Below the pieces are notes generated by a model, which was not told the origin of the DNA, ran no database searches, and worked only from the letters and a program-made list of their open reading frames with translations. A stretch of DNA of 64,000 nt. Source: Rhizobium sp. BK251 (GTDB lineage Bacteria > Pseudomonadota > Alphaproteobacteria > Rhizobiales > Rhizobiaceae). Made by a program: the position numbers and the translations under genes. The stretch covers positions 310,001 to 374,000 of the forward strand of contig NZ_SLUQ01000005.1 of the NCBI RefSeq assembly GCF_004345245.1, given 5' to 3'. Shown here in pieces: positions 35,121 through 44,216 of the stretch (position 1 is the stretch's first letter; each line of letters opens with the position of its first letter).

Positions 35121-36965
35121 ATGACCGACATGGCAGAGATCGCGGGCAGACCCGCGAGATTGGTGAGGAGCGAGAAATTCGCTTTCTGGCAGCGCCTTCT
35201 GCCATCCGTCGCGGTCTATAGCTTCGTCGTGATCGGCGTCATACTCGCCCTGTCCCTCCCGAATGCCACTGATTATGTCGGCAGCGACAATGACGACGGC
35301 ATGCGGCTCATGGAGGTGCGCGACCTGCTCGCCGGCCAGGGATGGTTCGACCTGACGCAATACCGCCTCGGCCTCGAAGGCGGTACGCTGATGCACTGGT
35401 CGCGGCTGGTCGATCTGCCGATCGCCAACCTCATTTCCTTCTTCGGGCTCTTCCTCGCGCCGGAGAAGGCGGAAGCCGTCGCTCTCGCCGTCTGGCCGCT
35501 TTCTCTGGTCATTCCGCTGCTCGCTGGCATGGCGCTTGCCGGTCGCCGTGCCGGTGGCCTTGCCGGTATGCATATCAGCCTCGGCCTGACGGCTCTCATG
35601 ATTGCCACCAGCAGCCGTTTCGCGCCCGGCGGCATCGATCACCACAACGTCCAGCTCGGCCTTGTCGCTGTGATGACGGCCATGGTGCTGGATGAACGCC
35701 GGCGCGCCACCAGTTTTGCGATTGCGGGCCTGGCGGCAGCGCTGGCGATCGCGGTCGGCGCTGAGACCACGCCCTTCGTGGCCGCACTCTGCCTGATCGT
35801 CGCCGTGCTCTGGGCATGGGAGGGGGCGACCATGAAGGCCGCGACCCGCGCATTCGGCCTTTCGATCACGATCGCAATCTCGGCCTTCTTCTTCCTGACC
35901 GTTCCGCCGCGCCTCTATTCTGCCGTCACCTGCGACAATCTCTCGCTCGGCTACTACAGCCTGACGGCTCTCGGCGGCGGGCTCCTGGCTGCCGCCGCGG
36001 CCGCAAGCCGCCTGCCGCGCATTTACCGTTTCGGCATGCTGGGAGGGATCGGCGCCGCTACCTTTGCAGCCGCGGTCGTGCTCGCGCCGCAGTGCCTGCG
36101 CGGACCGCTCGCCAATCTTGACCCGATGCTTGTCGAGCTCTGGCTGAACGGCATCGTAGAGGCCCAGTCCTTCCTCGCGCTCAGCCGTCATGATGCTACC
36201 TCCCTTGGCACATTCTATATGCCGGGGCTCTTTGCGATTGCCGTCTGCCTGTTCCGCATCCGGCGCGGGGAGAAGGTGCGGGTACATGGCATCATGCTTG
36301 CGCTGCTGCTCGTCAGCTACGGCATCGCTGTGGTCCAGGTGCGCGGCTCCGCCATCTCAAACCTTCTGGCGGTCATTCCGCTCGCCCTGCTGCTCGCCGA
36401 TCTCAGGCGCATCTCCAACAGTGACCCGGAGGATATGGGAGCGGCCTTCCTTTACGTGCTCGCGACGCTGATCTCGGTGCCGGCCGTATGGGCCGTCGGC
36501 GGCGCACTCGCGAACTCGAATCTGGAAAACCTTCTCGCAGCCACCAACCCGCCGACCTCGAAGAAACAGGAATCGTGCACCTCGCGCGAGGCCTTGGCGC
36601 AGCTTGCAAGCCTGCCGACGGGTGTCGTTGCGGCTTCCTCGGAACTTGGCGTGCCGATCCTGCGCTTCACCGGCCACCGGACGCTTTCTGCACCCTATCA
36701 CCGCAATCAGGGCGGCATGCTGACGGAGCTGCACATCGGCCTGGCCGAGCCCCGCGAGGCGGAGGCGTTCCTGCGTGGTGCGGGAGTCACCATCATCGCC
36801 TTCTGCCCGAGCGACGCGCAGACAGTCAGGCTATCCAGGCTGGAGCCGCATGGCCTCTACGCGGACCTGCTGCGGGGCAGGATACCCGGCTACCTTCAGC
36901 AGGTGCGCGGCACGCCGGCATCGGGTGACCTGCAGCTGTTTCTGTTCAACCCGCCAGTCAGATAG
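35121..36965 (+). CDS. GT-C fold membrane glycosyltransferase (STT3/GtrC-like)
   Basis: 614 residues with about 12 membrane helices and a C-terminal soluble part. The first periplasmic loop carries an acidic motif, DYVGSDNDDGMRLMEVRDLL (Asp56/Asp58/Asp59), and HWSRLVDLPIANL; such a DxD-type loop after the first helix is the catalytic hallmark of GT-C enzymes. It probably transfers a sugar from a polyprenyl-phosphate donor to a periplasmic acceptor. The GtrB-like and GtrA-like genes divergent to it would make and flip that donor. Confidence 0.78.
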   Translation: MTDMAEIAGRPARLVRSEKFAFWQRLLPSVAVYSFVVIGVILALSLPNATDYVGSDNDDGMRLMEVRDLLAGQGWFDLTQYRLGLEGGTLMHWSRLVDLPIANLISFFGLFLAPEKAEAVALAVWPLSLVIPLLAGMALAGRRAGGLAGMHISLGLTALMIATSSRFAPGGIDHHNVQLGLVAVMTAMVLDERRRATSFAIAGLAAALAIAVGAETTPFVAALCLIVAVLWAWEGATMKAATRAFGLSITIAISAFFFLTVPPRLYSAVTCDNLSLGYYSLTALGGGLLAAAAAASRLPRIYRFGMLGGIGAATFAAAVVLAPQCLRGPLANLDPMLVELWLNGIVEAQSFLALSRHDATSLGTFYMPGLFAIAVCLFRIRRGEKVRVHGIMLALLLVSYGIAVVQVRGSAISNLLAVIPLALLLADLRRISNSDPEDMGAAFLYVLATLISVPAVWAVGGALANSNLENLLAATNPPTSKKQESCTSREALAQLASLPTGVVAASSELGVPILRFTGHRTLSAPYHRNQGGMLTELHIGLAEPREAEAFLRGAGVTIIAFCPSDAQTVRLSRLEPHGLYADLLRGRIPGYLQQVRGTPASGDLQLFLFNPPVR

Positions 36966-37018
36966 AAAGACTGATAACTCGGCGAAGGATCGTCCGGGAA
37001 GCCTCTAGTTTTCCGAGA

Positions 37019-37249
37019 TCAGGCAGTGCGCCGGCGATCGAAGGCGATCAGCGCGCCGAAGAACGCGATGAGGCCGGCATTGTACCCTGCAATCGCGACG
37101 GCAAGCGATAGGATGGAGACTGGGCCCGGGGAAACCGCCGCCGCGGCGGCAAAGCTGAGGCAGATCAGGGCGGCAACGAGCGCGACCGAAAAGGCCGAGC
37201 GCATCGCCCCGGTAAAGATGCCTGTCGTCATGGCAGTGATGAGGATCAC
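37019..37249 (-). CDS. Small putative membrane protein
   Basis: About 76 residues from GTG 37249, which has GGAG eight bases upstream; the in-frame ATG 37231 has none. Two hydrophobic helices (SAFSVALVAALICLSFAAA and VSILSLAVAIAGYNAGLIAF). No family is recognised and the frame may be fortuitous. It converges with the GT-C gene. Confidence 0.4.
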   Translation of the reverse strand: MILITAMTTGIFTGAMRSAFSVALVAALICLSFAAAAAVSPGPVSILSLAVAIAGYNAGLIAFFGALIAFDRRRTA

Positions 37250-37632
37250 GCCGCAGTCTCCCTGTTGGAATTCTTTGCAATCACTATGGCACAAGCCTGC
37301 TAAGAAAGGTTTATCGGAGGAAATTGCGGCGCTGACGTCCCGGTGTGTGGATGGTCTGAAATAGGGCCTCGGCCCCCACTAGAGGCCATCCGGGGCCCCA
37401 AATGGCGCTCTCGGTTCACCGCCTATTTATCATGTTCGAAAGAAATCCCGCCGGGGGCCAGACGAGCGCGGCGATATCGCCAGCGGGCATCCCTTGAGAA
37501 GCCGCGTTTCCCGGTTCAGCATCTTGGCGCGAACGTCACACTTGGCGCCATCAACACGAAAAAATCATCCCCGCGCGGCTATCCGAAATTCACCATGCTG
37601 CTCTTGCTGAACGCTTCGGCTAAAAGGGAGGC
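37250..37632. other. 383-base stretch without a supported gene, upstream of xseA
   Basis: It presumably holds the xseA promoter. A G/C-rich patch at 37363-37397 has several GGGCC/GGCCC runs able to form small hairpins. An open frame from 37343 runs into the xseA start but its product looks like no protein and it has no ribosome binding site. Confidence 0.4.
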
Positions 37633-39219
37633 ATGAGCAGCTTCTTTGAGAATGATTCGCCGTCCAACCTGGCGGAATACACGGTCTCCGAGCTCTCGGG
37701 CTCGATCAAGCGAACGGTGGAAACCGCCTTCGACCAGGTGCGCGTGCGTGGCGAGATTTCAGGCTATCGCGGGCCGCATTCGTCGGGCCACGCCTATTTC
37801 TCGCTGAAGGACGACCGGTCCCGGATCGATGCCGTCATCTGGAAGGGCACCTTCTCGAAGCTGAGGTTCCGCCCGGAAGAGGGCATGGAAGTCATCGCCA
37901 CCGGCAAGGTGACGACCTTCCCGGGCTCGTCGAAATACCAGATCGTCATCGAGACCTTGGAGCCGGCCGGCGCCGGCGCGCTGATGGCGCTGCTCGAGGA
38001 GCGCAAGCGCAAGCTTTCGGCCGAGGGCCTGTTCGATGCCGACCGCAAGCGCCGCCTGCCTTTCATGCCGAAGGTGATCGGTGTCGTCACCTCGCCGACG
38101 GGCGCGGTCATCCGCGATATCCTGCATCGCATTTCCGACCGCTTCCCCGTCCACGTCATCGTCTGGCCGGTGAAGGTGCAGGGGGAGGGGTCGGGCGAGG
38201 AGGTGGCGAACGCCATCCGGGGCTTCAACGGCTTCGAGCGGAATGGTCAAATCCCGCGGCCGGACGTGCTGATCGTCGCGCGTGGCGGCGGCAGCCTCGA
38301 GGACCTCTGGAGCTTCAACGACGAGATCGTCGTGCGCGCGGCAGCCGCGAGCGAAATCCCGCTGATTTCCGCCGTCGGCCACGAGACGGACTGGACGTTG
38401 ATCGACTACGCGGCCGATATGCGTGCACCGACGCCAACCGGTGCCGCAGAAATGGCGGTGCCGGTAAAGGCGGAGCTCGAGGCGCAGGTGGCAAACCTGT
38501 CTGCGCGCCTGCAGGGCAGCGTCAATCGCCACATGGATCAGCGGCGCCAGTCGGTCCGCGCCCTGTTGCGCGCTCTTCCTTCGCTCGATCAGCTTCTGGC
38601 GCTTCCGCGCCGCCGTTTCGACGAGGCCGCAACGGGTCTCGGACGCGGGCTGGAGCTCAATACGCTCAACAAGCGCCGGGCCTACGAGCGCGCCGCCGCA
38701 CATCTTCGCCCGGAGGTCCTTGCGAAGCCGATCCTCGAAAAGCGCCAGCGGCTTGCCGACCTTGCAGCACGGGCGGAGAGGACGGTCGAGCGCTCCGTTT
38801 CGGGTTACCGCGGCCGCGTTTCGGCCGCCGATGCATCGCTGCGCAATATCCCGGCCCGCCTGACCGCGCAGACGACCCGGGCGCGAGACCGGCTCGCCAG
38901 TCTTGCACGACATGCGGATACGGCGATCCGCCATCAACTGGCTCGTGCAAAGGCGGAGATCGTCGCCCAGGATCGCGTGTTGCAGTCGCTGTCTTACAAG
39001 AACGTCCTGAAGCGCGGCTATGCCGTCGTGCGCGACGGAGATGACAATCCCCTTTCCCAGGCTGAGGCGATTTCGCCGGGTATGGCACTGTCACTGGAAT
39101 TCGCCGATGGTCGCGTCTCGGCCGTTGCGGGAGCCGGCGGCGGCCCGCCCCCGGCGAGGAAGAAGCCTGGCAAGGCAGCAACGCCTGTTGCTCCACCGAA
39201 GCAGGGAAGCCTGTTCTAG
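37633..39219 (+). CDS. xseA: Exodeoxyribonuclease VII large subunit
   Basis: 528 residues. The OB fold ([29 protein letters not shown]) is followed by the catalytic core [34 protein letters not shown] and [20 protein letters not shown], then a long coiled coil. The enzyme degrades single-stranded DNA with the small subunit XseB, whose gene is not in this window. GGGAGG precedes the ATG. The last 40 residues are Pro/Lys-rich. Confidence 0.97.
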   Translation: MSSFFENDSPSNLAEYTVSELSGSIKRTVETAFDQVRVRGEISGYRGPHSSGHAYFSLKDDRSRIDAVIWKGTFSKLRFRPEEGMEVIATGKVTTFPGSSKYQIVIETLEPAGAGALMALLEERKRKLSAEGLFDADRKRRLPFMPKVIGVVTSPTGAVIRDILHRISDRFPVHVIVWPVKVQGEGSGEEVANAIRGFNGFERNGQIPRPDVLIVARGGGSLEDLWSFNDEIVVRAAAASEIPLISAVGHETDWTLIDYAADMRAPTPTGAAEMAVPVKAELEAQVANLSARLQGSVNRHMDQRRQSVRALLRALPSLDQLLALPRRRFDEAATGLGRGLELNTLNKRRAYERAAAHLRPEVLAKPILEKRQRLADLAARAERTVERSVSGYRGRVSAADASLRNIPARLTAQTTRARDRLASLARHADTAIRHQLARAKAEIVAQDRVLQSLSYKNVLKRGYAVVRDGDDNPLSQAEAISPGMALSLEFADGRVSAVAGAGGGPPPARKKPGKAATPVAPPKQGSLF

Positions 39220-39233
39220 GGAAGGTCGCCGGC

Positions 39234-39827
39234 ATGCGCATCCTGCTTGTTCTTGCCCACCCGCTCGAAGACAGCTTCGCCGCCTCAGTAGCGCGTACCG
39301 CGCGGGAAGCGCTGGAAGCCGAGGGCCACAAGGTCGATCTTCTCGATCTTTACCGGGAGGACTTCGATCCCCGCCTTTCGCCGTCCGAGCGACGCGGCTA
39401 TTTCGACGTGCCCTATGACAGTTCGGCTGTCGCAGGCATGGTCTCGCGCCTTCGGGCCGCCGACGGGCTGATCCTGGTCTTTCCGCAGTGGTGGTTCAAT
39501 TTTCCGGCGATCCTCAAGGGTTTCTTCGACCGCGTCTTTGCGCCTGATGTCGCCTTCGCGCACGATCTTTCCGGCGGCAGGATCGTGCCGAGGCTCACCA
39601 ATATCCGGTTGCTCTGGGCGCTTACCACCACGGGCTCGCCCTGGTGGCTCGTGCACCTCTACATGGGAAATCCGGTACGCCGGCTTCTGAAACGCGGCAT
39701 CGCCAGTTTCTGCGGCAAGGGCCTCAACTTCCGAATGATCAGCCTGCACGACATGGATCGCGCCACCGAGACGAAGCGCAAGGCGCATCTCGAGCGGGTC
39801 AGCCGCGCCCTGCGCTCGATCCGGTAG
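39234..39827 (+). CDS. NAD(P)H dehydrogenase (quinone)/flavodoxin-fold family protein
   Basis: 197 residues. Features of the MdaB/KefF-type flavoproteins are MRILLVLAHPLEDSFAASVA at the phosphate loop, then LILVFPQWWFNFPAILKGFF (the flavin-binding W/P region) and ALTTTGSPWW. It would reduce quinones with NAD(P)H and FMN/FAD. It starts 14 bases after xseA and may be co-transcribed with it. Confidence 0.9.
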   Translation: MRILLVLAHPLEDSFAASVARTAREALEAEGHKVDLLDLYREDFDPRLSPSERRGYFDVPYDSSAVAGMVSRLRAADGLILVFPQWWFNFPAILKGFFDRVFAPDVAFAHDLSGGRIVPRLTNIRLLWALTTTGSPWWLVHLYMGNPVRRLLKRGIASFCGKGLNFRMISLHDMDRATETKRKAHLERVSRALRSIR

Positions 39828-39917
39828 CAGCGGCGATGATGCCGCCGCCTAGCTGACAAAGCCGTCAACTCGGTTGGGTGTCTAGAGAGCGGCGGCCGTG
39901 GCCGCCGCCTGTCTGCC

Positions 39918-41171
39918 TCAGGCCCATTCGCCCTGACGCATGACCGGCACGCGCGAGCCGTCCGGCTTGATGCCGTCGATGTCGACCTTGTCCGAACCGA
40001 TCATCCAGTCGATGTGGATGAGGCTGGAATTGCCGCCCTGTGCCTTGATCTGCTCCTGCGAGAGCTTGGCGCCGTCGAGGAAGCACTTGGAATAGCACTG
40101 GCCGAGCGCGATGTGGCAGGAGGCGTTCTCGTCGAAGAGCGTGTTGTAAAACAGCACGCCGCTCGCCGAGATTGGAGAGGAATGCGGAACAAGCGCGACT
40201 TCGCCGAGACGGCGGGCGCCCTCGTCCGTATCCAGTACCTTGTTCAGCACCTCCTCGCCCCGCGAGGCCTTCGCCTCGACGATCCGGCCGCCCTCGAAGC
40301 GGACTTGGATATTGTCGATCAGCGTGCCCTGGTGCGACAGCGGCTTGGTGCTCGACACATGGCCTTCGACCCGCAGCGCGTGCGGCGTGGTGAAGACCTC
40401 CTCGGTCGGAATGTTCGGGTTGCAGACGATCCCGAGCTTGGACGTCGAGGCGCCGCCCATCCACTCGTGGCCATCCGCCAGGCCGACCGTCAGGTCCGTG
40501 CCCGGCCCGCGGAAATGCAGCGAGGCGAAGCGCTGGCCGTTCAGCCAGGCGGAACGCTTGTGCAGGTTGGCGTTGTGCTCCGCCCAGGCGGCGACCGGAT
40601 CGGGCACGTCGACACGAGAGGCCGCGAAAATCGCCTTGGCGAGCTTGGCGATTGCGATCGGCTCCGGATCGTCCGGGAAGACCAGCTTCGCCCAGGACGG
40701 GTTGGGATAGGCGATGATGTTCCAGTTGATCTCGAAATTGGAGATCTTCTCCAGGGCCGGCTTGTAGGCGGCCGAGTTGGCACGGTTGGCGCGTGCGACC
40801 TTGGCGGGGTCCTGCGCCGAAAGCAGCATGGGATTGTCGCCGGCAACGGCAAGCCGGGCCGAGCCGTTGGCATAGGCCTTGGCCATGCCGTCATAGAGCC
40901 AGCCGGCAGCGCGGTCGAAGCTTTCGTCCGGACCATATTCATAGCGCGCGAGCGTCGTTTCCTCGTCGGCATAGAAGGTCGAGACGAGCCCGGCGCCCGC
41001 CATGTAGGCATGCTTCGTGATGAGCCGGACGAGCGGAAGTGCCACGACCGGCGCGGTGATCACCAGATCCTGGCCCTTCTGGAGCTGAAGCCCGACCTTG
41101 ACGGCGACTTCGGCAAGTTTTTCCAGATGGACGGGATCGACGGGGTTCTGGCTCGGAGGCATGAATGTCAT
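39918..41171 (-). CDS. Aminopeptidase, M29 (thermophilic aminopeptidase T) family
   Basis: 417 residues. The metal-site motifs of family M29 are seen: NPNIPTEEVFTTP (Glu), YNTLFDENASCHIALG (Asp/Glu/His), and SLIHIDWMIGSD (His/Asp). Two-metal leucine-type aminopeptidases of this family act in the cytoplasm on short peptides. ATG 41171 has AGG eight bases upstream. It is co-oriented with ybaK 84 bases upstream. Confidence 0.93.
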   Translation of the reverse strand: MTFMPPSQNPVDPVHLEKLAEVAVKVGLQLQKGQDLVITAPVVALPLVRLITKHAYMAGAGLVSTFYADEETTLARYEYGPDESFDRAAGWLYDGMAKAYANGSARLAVAGDNPMLLSAQDPAKVARANRANSAAYKPALEKISNFEINWNIIAYPNPSWAKLVFPDDPEPIAIAKLAKAIFAASRVDVPDPVAAWAEHNANLHKRSAWLNGQRFASLHFRGPGTDLTVGLADGHEWMGGASTSKLGIVCNPNIPTEEVFTTPHALRVEGHVSSTKPLSHQGTLIDNIQVRFEGGRIVEAKASRGEEVLNKVLDTDEGARRLGEVALVPHSSPISASGVLFYNTLFDENASCHIALGQCYSKCFLDGAKLSQEQIKAQGGNSSLIHIDWMIGSDKVDIDGIKPDGSRVPVMRQGEWA

Positions 41172-41255
41172 GATGAACCTGCGTTCTGGAGGGGTGAAAA
41201 GAGGAGCCTGTCGAGACTAGGCGCCTTTGGGGCGAAAATGAAGCCGCTTGTCGGC

Positions 41256-41729
41256 TCAGGCGATCAATGGAGCGGCCGCTGCCTTCAGGACGGCAAGTGC
41301 ATCGCCCGGAGCGAGACGCACCTGCAGCCCGCGCTGTCCGCCATTGATAAAAACATAGTCCTCGGCAAGCGCGGCCTCCTCCATGGCGGTCGGAACGGCC
41401 TTCTTCTGGCCGAAGGGGCTGATACCGCCGACATGGTAGCCCGTCAGCCGCTCCGCATCCGCCGGCTTCATCATGTTGGCCGATTTGCCGCGGAAGGCGC
41501 TCGCAAGCTTCTTCATGCTGACTTCGCGGTCCGACGGCACGACGACACAGACTGGCTTGCCGTCCACCTCGGCCATCAGCGTCTTCAGCACGCGGTGCGG
41601 CTCCTCACCAAGGGCTTCGGCAGCCTGCAGCCCCACCCGTTCCGCATTCGGATCGTAGTCGTAGCTGTGCACCGTAAAGGCGACCTTTGCAGCCGTGAGC
41701 GTCTGCGTGGCGCGGGTGGTCTTGGACAT
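41256..41729 (-). CDS. ybaK: Cys-tRNA(Pro)/Cys-tRNA(Cys) deacylase YbaK
   Basis: 157 residues: MSKTTRATQTLTAAKVAFTV, VGLQAAEALGEEPHRVLKTL, the substrate-site KKLASAFRGKSANMM and YHVGGISPFGQKK. The YbaK/EbsC fold with the invariant Lys clears Cys-tRNA(Pro) made by prolyl-tRNA synthetase. AGGGG precedes ATG 41729; it is 10 bases behind the ArsC-like gene on the same strand. Confidence 0.95.
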   Translation of the reverse strand: MSKTTRATQTLTAAKVAFTVHSYDYDPNAERVGLQAAEALGEEPHRVLKTLMAEVDGKPVCVVVPSDREVSMKKLASAFRGKSANMMKPADAERLTGYHVGGISPFGQKKAVPTAMEEAALAEDYVFINGGQRGLQVRLAPGDALAVLKAAAAPLIA

Positions 41730-41739
41730 GGGTCTTCCC

Positions 41740-42096
41740 CTAGGCGGCTGTCGTGAAAAATGCCGCGTAGATTTCCGGCTTGAAGCCGATCAGGAGCTTG
41801 CCGTCTGCTTCCACGACCGGTCGCTTGATCATCGATGGCTGGTCTAGCATCAGCGCGATCGCCTTGTCTTCGTTCAGGTCCGCCCGGGCGGGATCCGGCA
41901 GCTTGCGGAATGTCGTGCCGGCGCGGTTCAGCACCGTCTCCCAGCCTGCCTCGGCTATCCAGCGCTGAAGATGCGCCCGGTCGATGCCCTCGGCCTTGTA
42001 GTCGTGGAATGCGTAGGCGATGCCATGGTCTTCCAGCCATGTCCGGGCCTTCTTCATCGTGTCGCAGTTCTTGATGCCATAGATTGTGACGGACAA
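41740..42096 (-). CDS. ArsC/Spx family protein (YffB-like)
   Basis: 118 residues from TTG 42096, with AGGA upstream. SVTIYGIKNCDTMKKARTWL has the Cys (Cys11) of the ArsC-like active site, and FRKLPDPARADL and PSMIKRPVVEADGKLLIGF match the Arg and cis-Pro region of the family. YffB-like members are probably thiol reductases of unknown partner rather than arsenate reductases. Upstream is the divergent MarR gene. Confidence 0.9.
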   Translation of the reverse strand: MSVTIYGIKNCDTMKKARTWLEDHGIAYAFHDYKAEGIDRAHLQRWIAEAGWETVLNRAGTTFRKLPDPARADLNEDKAIALMLDQPSMIKRPVVEADGKLLIGFKPEIYAAFFTTAA

Positions 42097-42211
42097 GGCG
42101 ATTCCTTTTCTTGCGAGATTTGCTCCTTCTTAGCGTCAATTCGCGCTCGAAGGCCAGATCGGCACGCTTCTTTCGTGCGCGCCGGCTTTCCCCGTGGCTG
42201 TTGTCGGCATA

Positions 42212-42230
42212 TATATGCACCATGCATATA
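42212..42230. promoter_or_regulatory. Inverted repeat before the MarR gene, likely autoregulatory operator
   Basis: TATATGCA and TGCATATA face each other across CCA. The repeat ends directly at the AGGAGG of the MarR gene, so a bound repressor would cover its own promoter. A similar AT-rich repeat lies at 42807-42831 downstream of the gene. Confidence 0.6.
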
Positions 42231-42239
42231 GGAGGCATC

Positions 42240-42770
42240 ATGGGCGTGAGCGAAGACAGCGAAAGGCTGAGGCTGGAAAACATCTTCGGAGCGATGAGCC
42301 TGGCGCTCGTCGACAAGATGGAGAAGGCCTTCAGCGCGGAGACAGGTCTCGGGCCGAGTGCCGTCGCGGCGATCATCCAGATCGGCACGGAACCCGGCAT
42401 GGCCATCGAAACGCTGCGGCGCATTATCGCCCTTTCGCATTCCGCCACGGTGCGTCTGGTGGATCACCTTGTTGCGGAAGGCCTGGTGCTGCGCGGGGAG
42501 GCGCTTGGAGGAGACCGCCGCGCCAAGGCCCTGCACCTTACGGAGGCGGGCGAGGCGCTCTTTCGCAGATCCATTGCCGCGCGCCGCGCCGTGATCGAGC
42601 GTGCCGTCGGCAAGCTTGACGAGGCCGAAACGGCACTCCTTGGCAGGCTCGCCGAAAAGCTTCTGCCGGCGCTTGTCGATCTTGGCGACGACCAGGACGT
42701 CGTCTGTCGCGTCTGTGATCAGCAGGCTTGCGTGCAAGACCGCTGCCCGATCGGCTTCATGGGACCTTAA
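42240..42770 (+). CDS. MarR family regulator with C-terminal four-cysteine tail
   Basis: 176 residues from ATG 42240, AGGAGG six bases upstream. The winged helix spans about 25-110: ALVDKMEKAFSAETGLGPSA, MAIETLRRIIALSHSATVRL (recognition helix) and LVLRGEALGGDRRAKALHL (wing). The tail has Cys156, Cys159, Cys164 and Cys169 (CRVCDQQACVQDRC), CX2CX4CX4C, suited to metal or Fe-S binding or thiol sensing. An inverted repeat lies at its own promoter and a related one in front of the short gene downstream. Confidence 0.88.
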   Translation: MGVSEDSERLRLENIFGAMSLALVDKMEKAFSAETGLGPSAVAAIIQIGTEPGMAIETLRRIIALSHSATVRLVDHLVAEGLVLRGEALGGDRRAKALHLTEAGEALFRRSIAARRAVIERAVGKLDEAETALLGRLAEKLLPALVDLGDDQDVVCRVCDQQACVQDRCPIGFMGP

Positions 42771-42799
42771 CCGGAAAATCGCTCTCAACTCCATCGCAA

Positions 42800-42834
42800 T
42801 TGACATATATATGTATGTATGATACATATATAAT
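42800..42834 (+). promoter_or_regulatory. Promoter with overlapping 10-base-arm inverted repeat
   Basis: A perfect -35 (TTGACA, 42800-42805) is followed 17 bases later by TACATA, with TATAAT at 42829 as alternative -10. ATATATGTAT and ATACATATAT face each other across GTATG (42807-42831), covering the spacer. Both the sequence and the AT-richness resemble the repeat at 42212, so the same MarR protein may bind. Confidence 0.6.
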
Positions 42835-42880
42835 ACTGAACGAGTTGTCCGTTGAAGATCATGAGCAAGGAGTGCCGATC

Positions 42881-43051
42881 ATGCGACAGGGCATATCATT
42901 GGTGACCGCCGCCCCTTCCAACAACAGGTCTGGAGCGATTGCCGTCACGCTTTCCGCATTTGTCAGGATCACGCGCGAGACCGGCGAACTCCTGGCAAGC
43001 GCCATGCAGATCGCAATCGCGACCCGCTGCCGCATGCCGGGCCGCTTCTGA
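42881..43051 (+). CDS. Short protein under the AT-rich promoter
   Basis: 56 residues from ATG 42881, with GGAG nine to ten bases upstream. An amphipathic, basic helix SAFVRITRETGELLASAMQI with AIATRCRMPGRF suggests a small basic or membrane-associated protein. I do not recognise it. It ends 12 bases before the convergent deacylase gene. Its promoter carries the candidate MarR operator, so it may belong to that regulon. Confidence 0.5.
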   Translation: MRQGISLVTAAPSNNRSGAIAVTLSAFVRITRETGELLASAMQIAIATRCRMPGRF

Positions 43052-43063
43052 CGATCGCTGTCG

Positions 43064-44125
43064 TCAGTCCTCCAACGTGCCCGGCTTGCGAACCGCGGCG
43101 CTTGGGCTGTCGCAGACGATTTTCATGAGATCGCCGCGAGCGCGCGCAAAGCGGCCGGAAAAGCGGGTGAGGATCAGTCCCAGCTGAGGCGCGAAAACAT
43201 CCGTAGCACCGTCGGCCGAGCCTGGCTTCGAAATGATGGTCGCGAGGAGATCGCCCTTGTTCACCACCTCGCCGATATTGCGATGGAACAGGATCGTCCC
43301 TGCGGCGGGCGTGCGGACGATTTCGATATTGTCGAGCGGCGTGGCCGGGCCCGAAAAGGCAGGCAGCTTGACGCTGCTGTCGCTGACGACGCCGCGCACG
43401 GCGAGGAAATGCCAGAGCCCTTCGGCATCCTTTCTGGCCATTTCCGGATAGACGTCGCGCGTGCCGCGCAGCTCGACCGTAACTGCGAGCTTGCCCGGCA
43501 GCGGTGTCTTCTTCTCGCCCGGCACCGCATATTTCCATGCAAAGCCGACAGCCTCCTCGAAGGCGGAGCTCTCGCCATCCGAAAGAAGAACGGCCTCCAT
43601 TTCGAGCGCGGCAGCAAGATCCTCCGCCTCCGGCCAGAACGCTTCGTCGATATAGGCGTATTGCAGGGATTCGTCATCGCAATGGAGGTCGAGGACCAGA
43701 TCGGCTCCGAGCGCCATATGGAGGAGATGGCGCTTCAGCCGGTCGGTCGCCCGGTAGCTATCGATGTCGTCGAGCAGCGTCTCGCGGTCGCGCGCCGAAA
43801 TCAGCGGGAAGTCGCGGTTGAAGTTGGTGCGCGAGGCGAAGTCGAAGCGACCCTCGAGATCGCCATACTGCCATTGCGCCGCGCCGATCGGGTTGGCGTG
43901 CGGTACCACCACGATGTCGCCGGCAACCGCGCCATCGCGCTCGGCCTGCTCGAGCCGTTGCAGCAGAAAGTGCAGCAATGCCGTGCCCGGCAGTTCGCTC
44001 GCATGCAGCGCCGCCTGGATATAGACCTTCGGAGCCGCAGCGTCGCTGCCCGTGAAACGAAAAACCGGCAACCGCCACTCGACACCCGGCGTGTCCCCGG
44101 GAATGAGGATCTCTGAAATGTCCAT
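43064..44125 (-). CDS. Succinylglutamate desuccinylase/aspartoacylase family protein (M14-like)
   Basis: 353 residues. Zinc ligands are visible as AALHASELPG (His41/Glu44) and VLDLHCDD (His148), and the catalytic Glu as VTVELRG (Glu218). The C-terminal 90 residues (GTILFHRNIGEVVNKGDLLA) form a biotinyl-like beta domain common in this branch. The enzyme would cleave an N-acyl amino acid or related amide in the cytoplasm; the substrate is not known. Confidence 0.88.
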   Translation of the reverse strand: MDISEILIPGDTPGVEWRLPVFRFTGSDAAAPKVYIQAALHASELPGTALLHFLLQRLEQAERDGAVAGDIVVVPHANPIGAAQWQYGDLEGRFDFASRTNFNRDFPLISARDRETLLDDIDSYRATDRLKRHLLHMALGADLVLDLHCDDESLQYAYIDEAFWPEAEDLAAALEMEAVLLSDGESSAFEEAVGFAWKYAVPGEKKTPLPGKLAVTVELRGTRDVYPEMARKDAEGLWHFLAVRGVVSDSSVKLPAFSGPATPLDNIEIVRTPAAGTILFHRNIGEVVNKGDLLATIISKPGSADGATDVFAPQLGLILTRFSGRFARARGDLMKIVCDSPSAAVRKPGTLED

Positions 44126-44216
44126 TTGTCAGCACTCCGCAAAACTCGTCCCGGCGAGCTTTATGCGAGTCCGCCGTATTGGTGCAAGATTTTTGGATCG
44201 ACGTGAAGCGCCCGGC

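Noticed and set aside
40014..41756. Plus-strand frame of 580 codons antisense to the aminopeptidase and ybaK genes
   Set aside because: The two minus-strand genes have clear family motifs and ribosome binding sites; this frame has neither.
42829..42834. TATAAT as the -10 box paired with TTGACA at 42800
   Set aside because: The spacing would be 23 bases; a 17-base spacing gives TACATA instead. It is kept only as an alternative.
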